Assembly: GCF_026125825.1 (NCBI RefSeq)
Contig: NZ_JAHCKK010000033.1
Coordinates: forward strand, 1 to 42,834
Reading direction: 5' to 3'
From: Hydrogenophaga sp.
Lineage (GTDB): Bacteria; Pseudomonadota; Gammaproteobacteria; Burkholderiales; Burkholderiaceae_C
DNA: 42,834 nt
This document shows, in pieces, positions 1 through 7,874 of this stretch (position 1 is its first letter; the number at the start of each line of letters is the position of its first letter). A program made the translations under genes and the position numbers. Below the pieces are notes generated by a model that ran no database searches, was not told where the DNA came from, and saw only the letters and a program-made list of their open reading frames with translations.

Positions 1-515
1 AGCGGCCCCAGGCCGGCGGCCACCGCCGCGGCTGCGCCGCCGGACGAACCGCCGGGTGTCAGCGCCAGGTCGTACGGGTTCTTCGTCGCGCCGAACAGCC
101 GGTTGACGGTGACGCCCTTGCAGGCGAACTCGGAGCAGTTGGTGATGCCGGCGAACACCGCGCCGGCGTCGCGCAGCCGCGCCACCGCGAACGCATCCTG
201 CGGGGCCACGAAGTCGGCGAAGCGCCGCGAGCCCTGGCTGACGCGCTGGCCGGCGACCCACAGGTTGTCCTTCACCGTGAACGGCACGCCGAGCAGCGCG
301 GCGGGGTCGCCTGCACGCAGGCGACGGTCGGCCTCGCGGGCCTGGGCGCGGCCGGTGTCCGGGTCGAAGCGGATCAGCGCGTTCAGCGCCGGGTTCAGCG
401 CCTCGATGCGCGCCGCGACGGCGTCGAAGGCCTCGACCGCGCTGGTCTCGCCCTGGCGGATCCAGCGGGCGAGCGTGCACGCGTCGGCGCTCGCGAGGCG
501 GGTATCGGTGCCCAT
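1..515 (-). CDS. Amidase-signature family hydrolase, N-terminal part only (cut by window edge)
   Basis: The visible 171 residues are the N-terminal third of an amidase-signature enzyme, which hydrolyses amides or carbamoyl groups with a Ser-cisSer-Lys triad. Lys82 lies in PFTVKDNL, and the glycine/serine-rich loop GGSSGG (about residues 155-160) carries the cis-Ser; the nucleophilic Ser lies beyond the edge. There is no signal peptide, so it should be cytoplasmic. The ATG lies 5 nt beyond the stop of the upstream hydantoinase gene, making this the seventh gene of the TRAP/hydrolase operon. Inference: it may act last, cutting a carbamoyl or amide product of ring opening. A GatA-type role is unlikely because no gatB or gatC is adjacent, but the missing C-terminus prevents a firm subfamily call. 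Confidence 0.88.
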   Translation of the reverse strand, partial: MGTDTRLASADACTLARWIRQGETSAVEAFDAVAARIEALNPALNALIRFDPDTGRAQAREADRRLRAGDPAALLGVPFTVKDNLWVAGQRVSQGSRRFADFVAPQDAFAVARLRDAGAVFAGITNCSEFACKGVTVNRLFGATKNPYDLALTPGGSSGGAAAAVAAGLGP

Positions 516-519
516 GGTG

Positions 520-1935
520 TCAGCGCCTCGGCAGCAGCGACGGGGCGTCGCAGCGCAGGAGGCGGCCCCGGCCGGCACGCGGATGGAAGTCGCGCCCGTC
601 CCAGACGACCTCGCCGCGCGCGATCGTCAGGCCCGGCCAGGCGCGCAGCGTCTGCCCGGCATAGGGCGTGTAGTCGACCGCGTGGTGCAGCATGTCGTTG
701 GAGAGCACGAACTCGCGCTCGTCCCACACCACCAGGTCGGCATCGCTGCCCACCGCGATCGTGCCCTTGCGCGGATGCAGGCCGTAGGCCTTGGCCGGGC
801 CCGTGGAGGTCAGCTCGACGAAGCGGTTCAGCGTCATGCGGCCGGCCAGCACACCCTCGCTGTAGAGCAGCGGCAGGCGCGTCTCGATTCCCGGGATGCC
901 GTTCGGGATGTGGCGGAACGCCACCTCCTCGCCGCCGGGCTTCTTGCCTTCGGGCGCGTCGAACCTGAAGGGCGCATGGTCGGAGCTGAACACGGTGAAC
1001 AGGCCGTCGTTCAGTCCGTCCCAGATCACGTCCTGGTTCTGCTTGTCGCGCGGCGGCGGGCTGCACACGCAGCGCGCTCCCTTGTAGCTGTCGTCGATGC
1101 CCAGGTCCTCTGCCGTGAGGAACAGGTACTGCGGACAAGTCTCCGCAAAGACTTTCAAGCCTTGCGATCGGGCCCAGCGGATCTGCTCCACCGCCTCGCG
1201 CCCCGACACATGAACCACCAGGATCGGCACATCGATCAACTCAGCCAGGGCAATGGCGCGGTGCGTGGCCTCTCGCTCCACCAGCATGGGCCGCGCGTGC
1301 GCATGAAAGCGGGGCGCGGTGCGACCCGCGGCCTCCAGGCGGCGGGTCAGCCAGGCGATGCAATCGGCGTTTTCCGCATGGATCATCGCCATCGCATCGT
1401 GTCGTCGCGCGACTTCGAGCACGTCCAGGATCTGGCCGTCGTTGAGCTTGAGGTCGTCGTACGTCATGTAGATCTTGAACGACGTGTAGCCCTCGCGGAT
1501 CAGCGCAGGCAGTTCCCGCTCCAGCACATCGGGCGTGGGATCGCTCACGATCAGATGGAAGGCATGGTCCAGGTGCGACTTCCCCCGAGCGCGCGCGTGG
1601 TAGTCGTCCACCGCGGCACGCAAGGATTGCCCTTTGACCTGCGCGGCGAAAGGGATCACGGTGGTGGTGCCACCGCACGCGGCTGCGCGCGTGCCTGTCT
1701 CGAAGTCGTCGGCCATGCGCACGGGCGGCGCCATCGGTTGATCGAGATGGCAGTGGGCGTCCACCCCGCCCGGTGTGACCACCCGCCCTGCCGCATCGAT
1801 CTCGCGGTCTCCTTTGGCGAGTTGCAGGCCAAGTTGCTGGATCACACCATCGCGAATGCCAATGTCACTCTCAAAGCAATCCGCCGCGGTCGCCACACGG
1901 GCGTTTCGGATCACAAGGTCGAAGGCGGCGCTCAT
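520..1935 (-). CDS. Dihydropyrimidinase / D-hydantoinase family cyclic amidohydrolase
   Basis: A 471-residue zinc amidohydrolase of the dihydropyrimidinase/hydantoinase family, opening cyclic ureides or imides to N-carbamoyl or amide acids. The whole binuclear metal site is visible: HCH motif (His61, His63), the Lys154 that becomes carboxylated in SFKIY, His186 in IHAEN, His242 in VVHVSG and Asp319 in SSDHAP. Tyr159 in MTYDD matches the substrate-contacting tyrosine of D-hydantoinases. Length is normal for the family. Its ATG overlaps the stop of the racemase-like gene (ATGA), so translation is coupled; an upstream in-frame extension is discarded because it lies wholly inside that gene. Allantoinase is less likely than hydantoinase from the lysine-region motif, but the real substrate is unknown. 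Confidence 0.9.
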   Translation of the reverse strand: MSAAFDLVIRNARVATAADCFESDIGIRDGVIQQLGLQLAKGDREIDAAGRVVTPGGVDAHCHLDQPMAPPVRMADDFETGTRAAACGGTTTVIPFAAQVKGQSLRAAVDDYHARARGKSHLDHAFHLIVSDPTPDVLERELPALIREGYTSFKIYMTYDDLKLNDGQILDVLEVARRHDAMAMIHAENADCIAWLTRRLEAAGRTAPRFHAHARPMLVEREATHRAIALAELIDVPILVVHVSGREAVEQIRWARSQGLKVFAETCPQYLFLTAEDLGIDDSYKGARCVCSPPPRDKQNQDVIWDGLNDGLFTVFSSDHAPFRFDAPEGKKPGGEEVAFRHIPNGIPGIETRLPLLYSEGVLAGRMTLNRFVELTSTGPAKAYGLHPRKGTIAVGSDADLVVWDEREFVLSNDMLHHAVDYTPYAGQTLRAWPGLTIARGEVVWDGRDFHPRAGRGRLLRCDAPSLLPRR

Positions 1936-2678
1936 GGCTGCCGCCCGATCAGCAAGGACAGCCCGCCCTCCAGGCCTTGGTGCGCTTTGGCCGGCGGCGG
2001 CGAGAGCGCCCCACCGCGCCGGGGTGCGTAGGCGCCGCGGCCCAAGGCCTCGGCCATGCGGATGGCGCTGCCCACGCCATCGATCAAGGGCACCGGGACC
2101 TCGTCGGCGATCTCTCGCGCCAGGCCGGCCAGAGGCGCGCCCGCGAGAATGATGCTGTCCGCCCCGTCCTGCTCCACGCAGGCCATGCACATTTCGCGCA
2201 ACACCTCGCGCGCCTCGTGCTGAACCGTGCCCACATTGGCAAAGCCCTGCTTGAGCCCGCGGTAGCCGATCATGCGCGAGGACATGCCCAGTTGATCCAC
2301 GGTCTGCACGTACCAGGCGCCAATGCGCTGCGAGATGCCCACGATGGCGAATCGGCCCCCGAGTAGGAAGGCCGCGGCCACCGCGGATTCGGTCAGGCCG
2401 ACCACCGGAATGTCCAGCAACTCCTTGGCGGCCGCCACGCCAGGGTCGCCGAAGGCGGCGATCACGGCCACATCGTGTTCAGCCTGCTGTTGCGCCAGGA
2501 GTTGCAGCGACGCATAGGCGCCCACCGCGGCTTCCCCCGGCGTTTCGATGTAGGCCACGCCGAAGGGCGCGGTGGCCATGGTGATCTGCGTGTCGGGCAG
2601 GGCGGCGCGCTGCGCCTCATTGCGGATCAGCTCGGTCACGCTGAGGGAAATGTTGGGGTTGATGACTAGGATTTTCAA
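1932..2678 (-). CDS. Asp/Glu/hydantoin racemase superfamily protein lacking both catalytic cysteines
   Basis: A 248-residue protein with the hydantoin/allantoin racemase fold, recognised from the N-terminal INPN motif, AAFGDPG (about residues 74-80) and an LAGAPLAG segment near residue 180. From memory, hydantoin racemases have Cys in both places (ACFGDPG and LGCAGM). Here they are Ala75 and Gly180. The only cysteines, Cys164 and Cys167, lie elsewhere in a CMAC motif. Classical two-cysteine racemisation therefore seems impossible. It may be an inactive binding protein, an isomerase or lyase with other chemistry, or a subfamily misnamed racemase. The start is TTG, overlapping the upstream stop as TTGA with GGAG before it; no ATG gives a full INPN motif. 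It sits between the amidohydrolase and hydantoinase genes, coupled to both. Confidence 0.8.
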   Translation of the reverse strand: MKILVINPNISLSVTELIRNEAQRAALPDTQITMATAPFGVAYIETPGEAAVGAYASLQLLAQQQAEHDVAVIAAFGDPGVAAAKELLDIPVVGLTESAVAAAFLLGGRFAIVGISQRIGAWYVQTVDQLGMSSRMIGYRGLKQGFANVGTVQHEAREVLREMCMACVEQDGADSIILAGAPLAGLAREIADEVPVPLIDGVGSAIRMAEALGRGAYAPRRGGALSPPPAKAHQGLEGGLSLLIGRQP

Positions 2679-4066
2679 TCGGTTCTCCGCGGCTCGACTT
2701 GTGCGCGAGCACGCTGCCACAATGCGGCCGCCGCCTGCTGCGCGTCGGCCAAGATGCTGTCCTGGTCGACGCGCAGGGCGCGACCGCCTTCCACCACAAC
2801 CTCGCCGTGCACCAGCACCATGGCCACATCGCGGCCCTGGCCTGTGTGCACCAGGTTGCCCAGGGGATTGATGCACGGCACGAGGTGAGGCCGGCGCATG
2901 TCCACACAGACCATGTCGGCCAGCTTGCCGGCCTCCAGCGAACCCAGGTGCTCCCCCAGGCCCATGGCCTGCGCGCCGTTGTAGGTCGCCATGCGCAACA
3001 TGTCCGCCGGCTGCCAGCCATCGTCGATGCCGCCGGTCTGGATGCGGCCGAGGTTCAACGCCCAGCGCATGACCTCGATCATGTCTGCGTGCATGTTGTC
3101 CGTGGCCAGCGCCAGCCGGATGCCGGCGTCCTGCATGGCACGCGTGGGCGCAATGCGACCGCCGGTCGCATTGCCCTTGGGCACGTGCGCGAGGTTCATG
3201 CCCGCTGCGCCCGCGCGCCGCATGTCGGCTTCGCTCATGTACATGCCGTGCGCGGCAATCAGCCCGGGCCCGAGCAGACCGGTCTGGTCCAGCAGCTCGC
3301 AGGGCGAGCACCCGTCGCGCTCCTGCACGCGCTGGTTTTCCATGCGGCTTTGCGAGAGATGGGTGGTCACCACGCCCCCATGGCGCTCGCGGTGGTCGGC
3401 CACCCTGCGCAGCAGCGCCCGCGAACAGGTGTCTGGCGCGTGGGGCGTGAGGTGCACGCCGGTCCGACCGTCGGGACCGCCATGCCAGCGTTCGTGCAGC
3501 GCCACCGCCTGCGCGAACGTGCTCTCGCCGATCGCATCGTCATGGCGCCATTCCCCCAGGTGCACGCGGGAAAAGTCCACGTCGTGGATGCGGCCGCAGG
3601 CATAGGCACGCAGCCCCACGTCGGCCATCGCCGGCAGCGTGAGGTCGGCGTGCACGTAGCTGTCGTTGATGACCGTGGAGCCGAACATCAGCGCCTCCAG
3701 CGCGCCCAGGCGGGCCAGGGCAACGGCCTCGTCCGGGGTGACTTCATGGCCGTGCGGCACCCCCGGCGTGTAAGCCGGCGCGAAGCCCATGTCTTCGGCC
3801 ACGCCTCGGACCATGGTCAGGATGGTGTGCGTGTGCACATTGATGAACCCGGGCAGCACCAGGTGACCGCGCAGATCGATGGTGCGCCGCGCGCTGGCAC
3901 GGGGCGCTTCGGCTGCGCGCGCCACGAAGGCGATGCGGGCACCGGCGATGCCGATCACCGCGTCGTCGATCACCTCCAGCTGCGGCCGGGTGTGCACAAC
4001 GGTGGCACCGGTAATCAGCAGATCGAGGGGGCCCGGTGGCGCCGGGGGGCGTGGCTCTTGTGTCAT
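2675..4066 (-). CDS. Metal-dependent amidohydrolase of the cytosine deaminase / chlorohydrolase (AtzA-TrzN-like) group
   Basis: A 463-residue amidohydrolase-superfamily enzyme of the type that deaminates or dechlorinates N-heterocycles. Mononuclear metal ligands are visible: HTH (His78, His80), His236 in TTHLSQ and Asp323 in ATDNMH, with His273 in AAHGMY as the usual catalytic histidine. The HxxE position, normally a catalytic Glu in deaminases, is Gln239 (HLSQS). I recall related chlorohydrolase-like proteins with a similar HLxQS motif, so this may mark a subfamily rather than a loss. An ATG 9 nt after the dctM stop is chosen; a GTG two codons earlier is possible. The gene overlaps the next by TTGA. 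Inference: it removes an exocyclic amino or other leaving group before ring opening by the hydantoinase. Confidence 0.87.
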   Translation of the reverse strand: MTQEPRPPAPPGPLDLLITGATVVHTRPQLEVIDDAVIGIAGARIAFVARAAEAPRASARRTIDLRGHLVLPGFINVHTHTILTMVRGVAEDMGFAPAYTPGVPHGHEVTPDEAVALARLGALEALMFGSTVINDSYVHADLTLPAMADVGLRAYACGRIHDVDFSRVHLGEWRHDDAIGESTFAQAVALHERWHGGPDGRTGVHLTPHAPDTCSRALLRRVADHRERHGGVVTTHLSQSRMENQRVQERDGCSPCELLDQTGLLGPGLIAAHGMYMSEADMRRAGAAGMNLAHVPKGNATGGRIAPTRAMQDAGIRLALATDNMHADMIEVMRWALNLGRIQTGGIDDGWQPADMLRMATYNGAQAMGLGEHLGSLEAGKLADMVCVDMRRPHLVPCINPLGNLVHTGQGRDVAMVLVHGEVVVEGGRALRVDQDSILADAQQAAAALWQRARAQVEPRRTD

Positions 4067-4075
4067 GGCCACTTC

Positions 4076-5356
4076 TTAGAAGCCGAGCGCGCGCGGCAGG
4101 GCCGTGACGATGGACGGGAAGGCCACGCACAGCAACAGCATCGCGAACTGGAAGATCACGAACGGCATGGACTCGCGAATGATCGCGCCCATGGGCACTC
4201 GGGTAATACCGCTCATCACGAAGAACAGCACGCCCACGGGCGGCGTCATCATGCCGATCACCAGATTGAACATGAACAGGAAGCCGAACCACAAAGGGTC
4301 CAGACCGAAGGCATCGGCGATCGGCACGAACAACGGGACCAACATGATGTAGGCCGCGTTCGACTCCAGGAACATGCCGACCACGACCAGCAGCAGCATC
4401 GTCAGCAGGACGAAGACCATCGGGTCCGAGGTCATGGCCTTGACGAAGTCGGCCATCTGCTGCGGCACCATGTCGATGGTGAGCAGGAAGGTCACCGTGG
4501 CCGCCAGTGCGATCAATGCACCCACCATCGACGCGGTGACCGCCGCGCGGAACAGGCAGCCCGGAAGGTCCGTGAAGCGCAGCTTGCGGGTGACCAGCAG
4601 CCCGACCACGGCCGAGTAGACCACCGCGATGGCCGCGCCTTCGGTGGCCGTGAACACCCCACCGATGATGCCGCCGACCACGATGATGGGCATGAACAGG
4701 ATGATGTGCGCCTTGCGGAACTGCACCCATGCGTTGCGGGCGTTGAAGGCTTCGCCCGTCGGCGGGTACTTGCGCTTCCAGGAGATGAAGCTGGCGATGC
4801 CGATGAAACCCAGCGCGAGCAGCACCCCCGGCACGATGCCAGCCATGAACAGCCCGCCGACCGACACGGACGAACCGGCCATCAGGGCGTAGACGATCAT
4901 CGCGTTGGACGGAGGGATCACCGGACCGAGGTTGGCCGCCGAAGCGATCACCGCGCAGTTGAAGCTGTCCGGGTAGTGCTTGCGCAGTGACGGCACCAGC
5001 GCGCTGCCCAGCGCACTGGCGGAAGCGACCGCTGCGCCACTGACCGAGGCGAGGATGGTGCCGGCGATGATGGTCACGTGCGCCAGCCCACCATGCACCC
5101 GGCCCACCAGGCTGTTGGCGAAGGTCACCAGACGCTCCATCATGCCGGCCTTGACCATCAGCTCGCCCGCCAGCATGAACAGGGGAATGGCCATCAGGGG
5201 AAAGTTGTCTACCGCATGCAGCATGCGCTGGGACAACATCACCAGTTCAAAGTCGGCGACATAGAGGGCGGCCAGCGAGGCAAAGCCCAGTGCGAACGCC
5301 AAAGGCATGCCGGCAAACGCGAGCAGGCAGAAGACACAGATCACGAGCAGCGTCAT
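4076..5356 (-). CDS. dctM: TRAP transporter large permease subunit (DctM family)
   Basis: A 426-residue, very hydrophobic protein with about a dozen membrane segments, the length and character of the DctM large subunit that carries out ion-coupled transport in tripartite ATP-independent periplasmic systems. Family signs include the FPLMAIPLFMLAGELM stretch near the N-terminus and the GPVIPPS motif around residues 160-170. The start overlaps the dctQ stop (ATGA). Downstream the amidohydrolase begins within 10 nt, so uptake and catabolism genes share one transcript. Substrate specificity lies in the binding protein, not here. Confidence 0.95.
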   Translation of the reverse strand: MTLLVICVFCLLAFAGMPLAFALGFASLAALYVADFELVMLSQRMLHAVDNFPLMAIPLFMLAGELMVKAGMMERLVTFANSLVGRVHGGLAHVTIIAGTILASVSGAAVASASALGSALVPSLRKHYPDSFNCAVIASAANLGPVIPPSNAMIVYALMAGSSVSVGGLFMAGIVPGVLLALGFIGIASFISWKRKYPPTGEAFNARNAWVQFRKAHIILFMPIIVVGGIIGGVFTATEGAAIAVVYSAVVGLLVTRKLRFTDLPGCLFRAAVTASMVGALIALAATVTFLLTIDMVPQQMADFVKAMTSDPMVFVLLTMLLLVVVGMFLESNAAYIMLVPLFVPIADAFGLDPLWFGFLFMFNLVIGMMTPPVGVLFFVMSGITRVPMGAIIRESMPFVIFQFAMLLLCVAFPSIVTALPRALGF

Positions 5357-5904
5357 GACAACCTTCCTTCCCAGATGCGCGAACCCAGCCAGGCGTGCAG
5401 CACGAGATGAACAAAAGAGTGGGCTGCGCAGATCAGCACGGCGACGTAGTAGATGCCGGCGGAGATGGGCAGGGTCGGCATGAGTTCCTGCCACTTGTCC
5501 ATGGTGGCCACCCAGGCGGCGTAGAAGATCGCGGCCATCAGCACGGCGCTGGCCACGCTCACGACCCGGAACAACCGATCCTTGTTCCGGGGCGACAGGT
5601 TCATGACCAGCAGATCGATGCCGACATGCACGGCGTACTTGATGCCGTGCGGAATCGCCAGGAAGATGACCCAGACGAAGAACAGGCGCGAGACCTCGTC
5701 GGCCGAATCGATGGAGGAGCTCAACACGTAGCGCCAGAACACCTGCAAGGTCACCATCAGCGTCATCGCGGCCATCGCCACCACGATCACCACCATCGAC
5801 ACTTTGTCGAGCGCCTCGACCCAGCGCCGGATGGCGGGCCAGATCGGGGGCAGTTGCGCGTCGGACGGCGGTGAAACCTCCGCCGGGTTGAACGCCTCGG
5901 TCAC
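5353..5904 (-). CDS. dctQ: TRAP transporter small permease subunit (DctQ family)
   Basis: A 183-residue inner-membrane protein with four predicted membrane segments, the usual DctQ topology. The conserved stretch around VFWRYVLSSS and the acidic DSADEVSRLFFVW region (about residues 60-85) are typical of the family. It forms the complex with DctM that accepts substrate from DctP. The start is GTG, overlapping the dctP stop as GTGA; the next in-frame ATG would remove the first membrane segment. About 30 soluble Pro/Ala-containing residues precede the first helix, slightly longer than usual. Confidence 0.93.
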   Translation of the reverse strand: MTEAFNPAEVSPPSDAQLPPIWPAIRRWVEALDKVSMVVIVVAMAAMTLMVTLQVFWRYVLSSSIDSADEVSRLFFVWVIFLAIPHGIKYAVHVGIDLLVMNLSPRNKDRLFRVVSVASAVLMAAIFYAAWVATMDKWQELMPTLPISAGIYYVAVLICAAHSFVHLVLHAWLGSRIWEGRLS

Positions 5905-6896
5905 TTTGAGGCCTCGCTCACGACAGCGTCGATCAGCTTCGGATCGATGCGCTTCTTGAGCGACTCCACCACGCTGGCGGTGCTGCGACGGAAGTCGGCG
6001 CGGCCCTGCGCGGTGATGGGCGTGAACGTCATGCCGGCCTTCACCAGCTGCTGGCGCCAGCCTTCATCTTGCTTGGCCGCTTCCACGCGCTGCCAGGCCA
6101 TGGCCTCCTTCATGCCAGCCATCACGGCCTCCTGGTGCGGCTTCTTCAGTCGATCGAACAGTCGCTTGTTGGCGGCCGCGTTGATGAAGTCATAAAAGTG
6201 GCCCGTGTCGGAGAGGTGCTTCTGCACCTCGTTGAACCGGCGGCTGGCGATGATGTTGTAAGGGTTCTCGTGCCCGTCCAGCACGCCCTGCTGCATGGCC
6301 GAGTAAACCTCTTTCACATCCATGGCGACGGGGTTGGCGCCCAGCGCGCGGAAGGTATCGAGGTGCACCTCGTTGGGCTGCAAACGGATCTTCAGGCCCT
6401 TGAAGTCGGCTGCCATGGTGATAGGTCGCACGTTGTTGGTCACATGGCGAAAGCCCAGTTCGCCATAGCCCAGACTCACGAAACCTTTCTGAGCCATGCG
6501 CTCATCGAACAGCTTGCCGACCGGCCCATCCATGACGCGAAAGGCCGCCTCGCGCGAGCTGAACAGGAACGGCAGGCTGACGGCCTCGTACTCCGGCACG
6601 ATTCGGGTGAAGTAGGCAATGGAGGTGACGATCGCGAAAACGGTGCCCGAGCGCACCTGGTCGACGTTCTCCGACGCACCGCCGAGCTGCATGTTCGGGA
6701 ACAGGTCGATCTGGAGTTCGCCTTGCGTGCGCGCCTCGACCTCTTTCTTGAAGATCTCCATCACCTTGGTCGCCGTGTGATCTGCCGGGAAGTTCCCGGC
6801 CACGCGAAGCCGCTGCTGGGCCATCGAAGGGGCATGAAGGCCCACAAGGACCAGGGCGGCGGCAGCCGAGAGAAGAAGGGATCGGCGAAACTTCAT
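5901..6896 (-). CDS. dctP: TRAP transporter periplasmic substrate-binding protein (DctP family)
   Basis: A 331-residue secreted binding protein. Residues 1-26 form a Sec signal peptide (basic MKFRRS, hydrophobic core, cleavage near SMA-QQ). The mature part shows DctP features, including the GLKIRLQPNEVH region, whose arginine normally salt-bridges a carboxylate in the ligand, and the MQQGVLDGHENPYN segment. This suggests an organic-acid ligand or one with an acidic group. An ATG 12 codons upstream is possible, but the chosen ATG has AGGAG at ideal spacing and begins the signal peptide. It is the first gene of the operon, directly downstream of a strong promoter. The ligand is unknown; the downstream hydrolases suggest a nitrogen-containing cyclic or carbamoyl compound. 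Confidence 0.94.
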   Translation of the reverse strand: MKFRRSLLLSAAAALVLVGLHAPSMAQQRLRVAGNFPADHTATKVMEIFKKEVEARTQGELQIDLFPNMQLGGASENVDQVRSGTVFAIVTSIAYFTRIVPEYEAVSLPFLFSSREAAFRVMDGPVGKLFDERMAQKGFVSLGYGELGFRHVTNNVRPITMAADFKGLKIRLQPNEVHLDTFRALGANPVAMDVKEVYSAMQQGVLDGHENPYNIIASRRFNEVQKHLSDTGHFYDFINAAANKRLFDRLKKPHQEAVMAGMKEAMAWQRVEAAKQDEGWRQQLVKAGMTFTPITAQGRADFRRSTASVVESLKKRIDPKLIDAVVSEASK

Positions 6897-6972
6897 GGCA
6901 ACTCCTAAGATGGGCAGGCGGATGGAATTCACGGATGCGAACGCACTGGTAATGCAAAGAACGCTAAAGTGA

Positions 6973-7000
6973 ATTATCTTTTTTCGGAAACCGCTGTCAA
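6973..7000 (-). promoter_or_regulatory. Sigma70-type promoter of the TRAP/hydrolase operon
   Basis: Reading the minus strand, a perfect -35 TTGACA (7000-6995) is followed after 16 nt by GATAAT (6978-6973), five of six matches to the -10 consensus. The predicted start is near 6966, giving a leader of about 70 nt before dctP with AGGAG just ahead of the ATG. This is the strongest promoter match I found in the window. Confidence 0.75.
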
Positions 7001-7011
7001 CAACTCATTTT

Positions 7012-7030
7012 ATGCACTTTATTGGTGCAT
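7012..7030. promoter_or_regulatory. Inverted repeat ATGCAC-N7-GTGCAT, candidate operator upstream of the TRAP operon promoter
   Basis: Perfect 6-bp arms separated by 7 nt, lying just upstream of the -35 box of the dctP promoter. Related ATGCA copies occur at 6952-6956, 7054-7059 and 7067-7072, and at the regulator start codon (7116-7121). The placement fits a site for the divergent GntR/FCD protein. Binding is inferred, not shown. Confidence 0.55.
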
Positions 7031-7041
7031 TTATAGAGGTA

Positions 7042-7068
7042 TTGCGGCGAAATATGCACTTGTATAAT
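7042..7068 (+). promoter_or_regulatory. Candidate promoter of the GntR regulator gene
   Basis: A perfect -10 hexamer TATAAT lies at 7063-7068, with a weak TTGCGG at 7042-7047 (15-nt spacer) as the only -35 candidate. The -10 box sits between two ATGCA(C/A) elements, as expected if the regulator controls its own synthesis. Transcription would start near 7075. Confidence 0.5.
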
Positions 7069-7092
7069 GCAAAAATGATTCAGATCGGTCGA

Positions 7093-7106
7093 ATTTGCAT
7101 GCAAAT
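7093..7106. promoter_or_regulatory. Perfect 14-bp palindrome in the regulator leader, candidate autoregulatory operator
   Basis: ATTTGCATGCAAAT is a perfect palindrome lying between the predicted transcription start and the start codon of the GntR gene. It contains the same TGCAT/ATGCA core as the inverted repeat near the dctP promoter, so one dimeric regulator could bind both. Confidence 0.5.
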
Positions 7107-7115
7107 GGGGGCGCG

Positions 7116-7850
7116 ATGCACAAAGCAGTGACAGGGCAGTCCGAAGACAAGCTGCCGGTTTCAGGCATGGAAGAGCCATCGGGCGCCGAAGACCGACGAC
7201 GGCGACACGGTGTGCATGCCGACACCTGCGACCGCATCCGGGACATGATCGTCCACGGCGATCTGGGCTCGGGCGAGCGCATCAATGAAATGGAGCTTTG
7301 CGAGGTCCTGGGCGTCTCGCGCACGCCCATTCGAGAAGCCTTGAAAGTGCTGGCCGCCGAGGGGTTGGTCGAACTGCTGCCCAACCGCGGGTCGCGCGTG
7401 ACCACACCGTCCACCGACGAGATCGTCCACCTCTTCGCCGTGATCGCCGCGCTGGAACGCCTGGCGGTGGAAACCGTCACGCTTCAGGCCTCGGTGCCAG
7501 CGCTGGCCGAGTTGCGCGCGCTGCACGACGAGATGCTGCAGCGCTACGCCGAAGAGGATCGCGACCGCTACTTCGAACTCAACCACCGCATCCACGAAAC
7601 CATCATTGCGATGGCGGACAACCCGCAGCTCACCCGCACCCACGCGGATCTGATGACGCGAGCCCGACGCCCGCGCTTCGTCGCCATCACCACGGACGGG
7701 CGCTGGGAGGAGTCGGTCAAGGAGCACGAGCTCGTGATGTCGGCCATGGAGTTGCGCGACGCGCGCTTCGCTGGCGAAATCCTTTTCCGACACGTCCTCA
7801 AAACGGGCACCGCCTACATCCAGTCTCTGGCCAGCGTCGCAAAGACCTGA
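7116..7850 (+). CDS. GntR-family transcriptional regulator, FadR/FCD subfamily
   Basis: A 244-residue regulator with an N-terminal winged helix-turn-helix (about residues 35-100), including the family hallmark SRTPIREALKVL and a wing at PNRGSRV. A C-terminal all-helical FCD ligand-binding domain follows. Histidines in LNHRIHETI, KEHELV and FRHVLKTG are placed like the metal/ligand-binding residues of FCD domains. FCD regulators usually sense organic acids and are often repressors. It diverges from the TRAP/hydrolase operon and precedes a fumarylacetoacetase-family gene, so it is the obvious specific regulator of both. The ATG preceded by GGGGG is chosen. A TTG start 7 codons upstream would overlap the palindrome, and an ATG at codon 18 is also possible. 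Confidence 0.9.
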   Translation: MHKAVTGQSEDKLPVSGMEEPSGAEDRRRRHGVHADTCDRIRDMIVHGDLGSGERINEMELCEVLGVSRTPIREALKVLAAEGLVELLPNRGSRVTTPSTDEIVHLFAVIAALERLAVETVTLQASVPALAELRALHDEMLQRYAEEDRDRYFELNHRIHETIIAMADNPQLTRTHADLMTRARRPRFVAITTDGRWEESVKEHELVMSAMELRDARFAGEILFRHVLKTGTAYIQSLASVAKT

Positions 7851-7874
7851 ACCACTCCGCCAAGGACCTTCCCG

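Noticed and set aside
2699-4990. A 763-codon open frame on the plus strand, opposite the amidohydrolase and dctM genes
   Set aside because: It is antisense to two clear genes, its translation is His/Gln/Arg/Asp-rich with no domain, and such frames are expected in GC-rich DNA.
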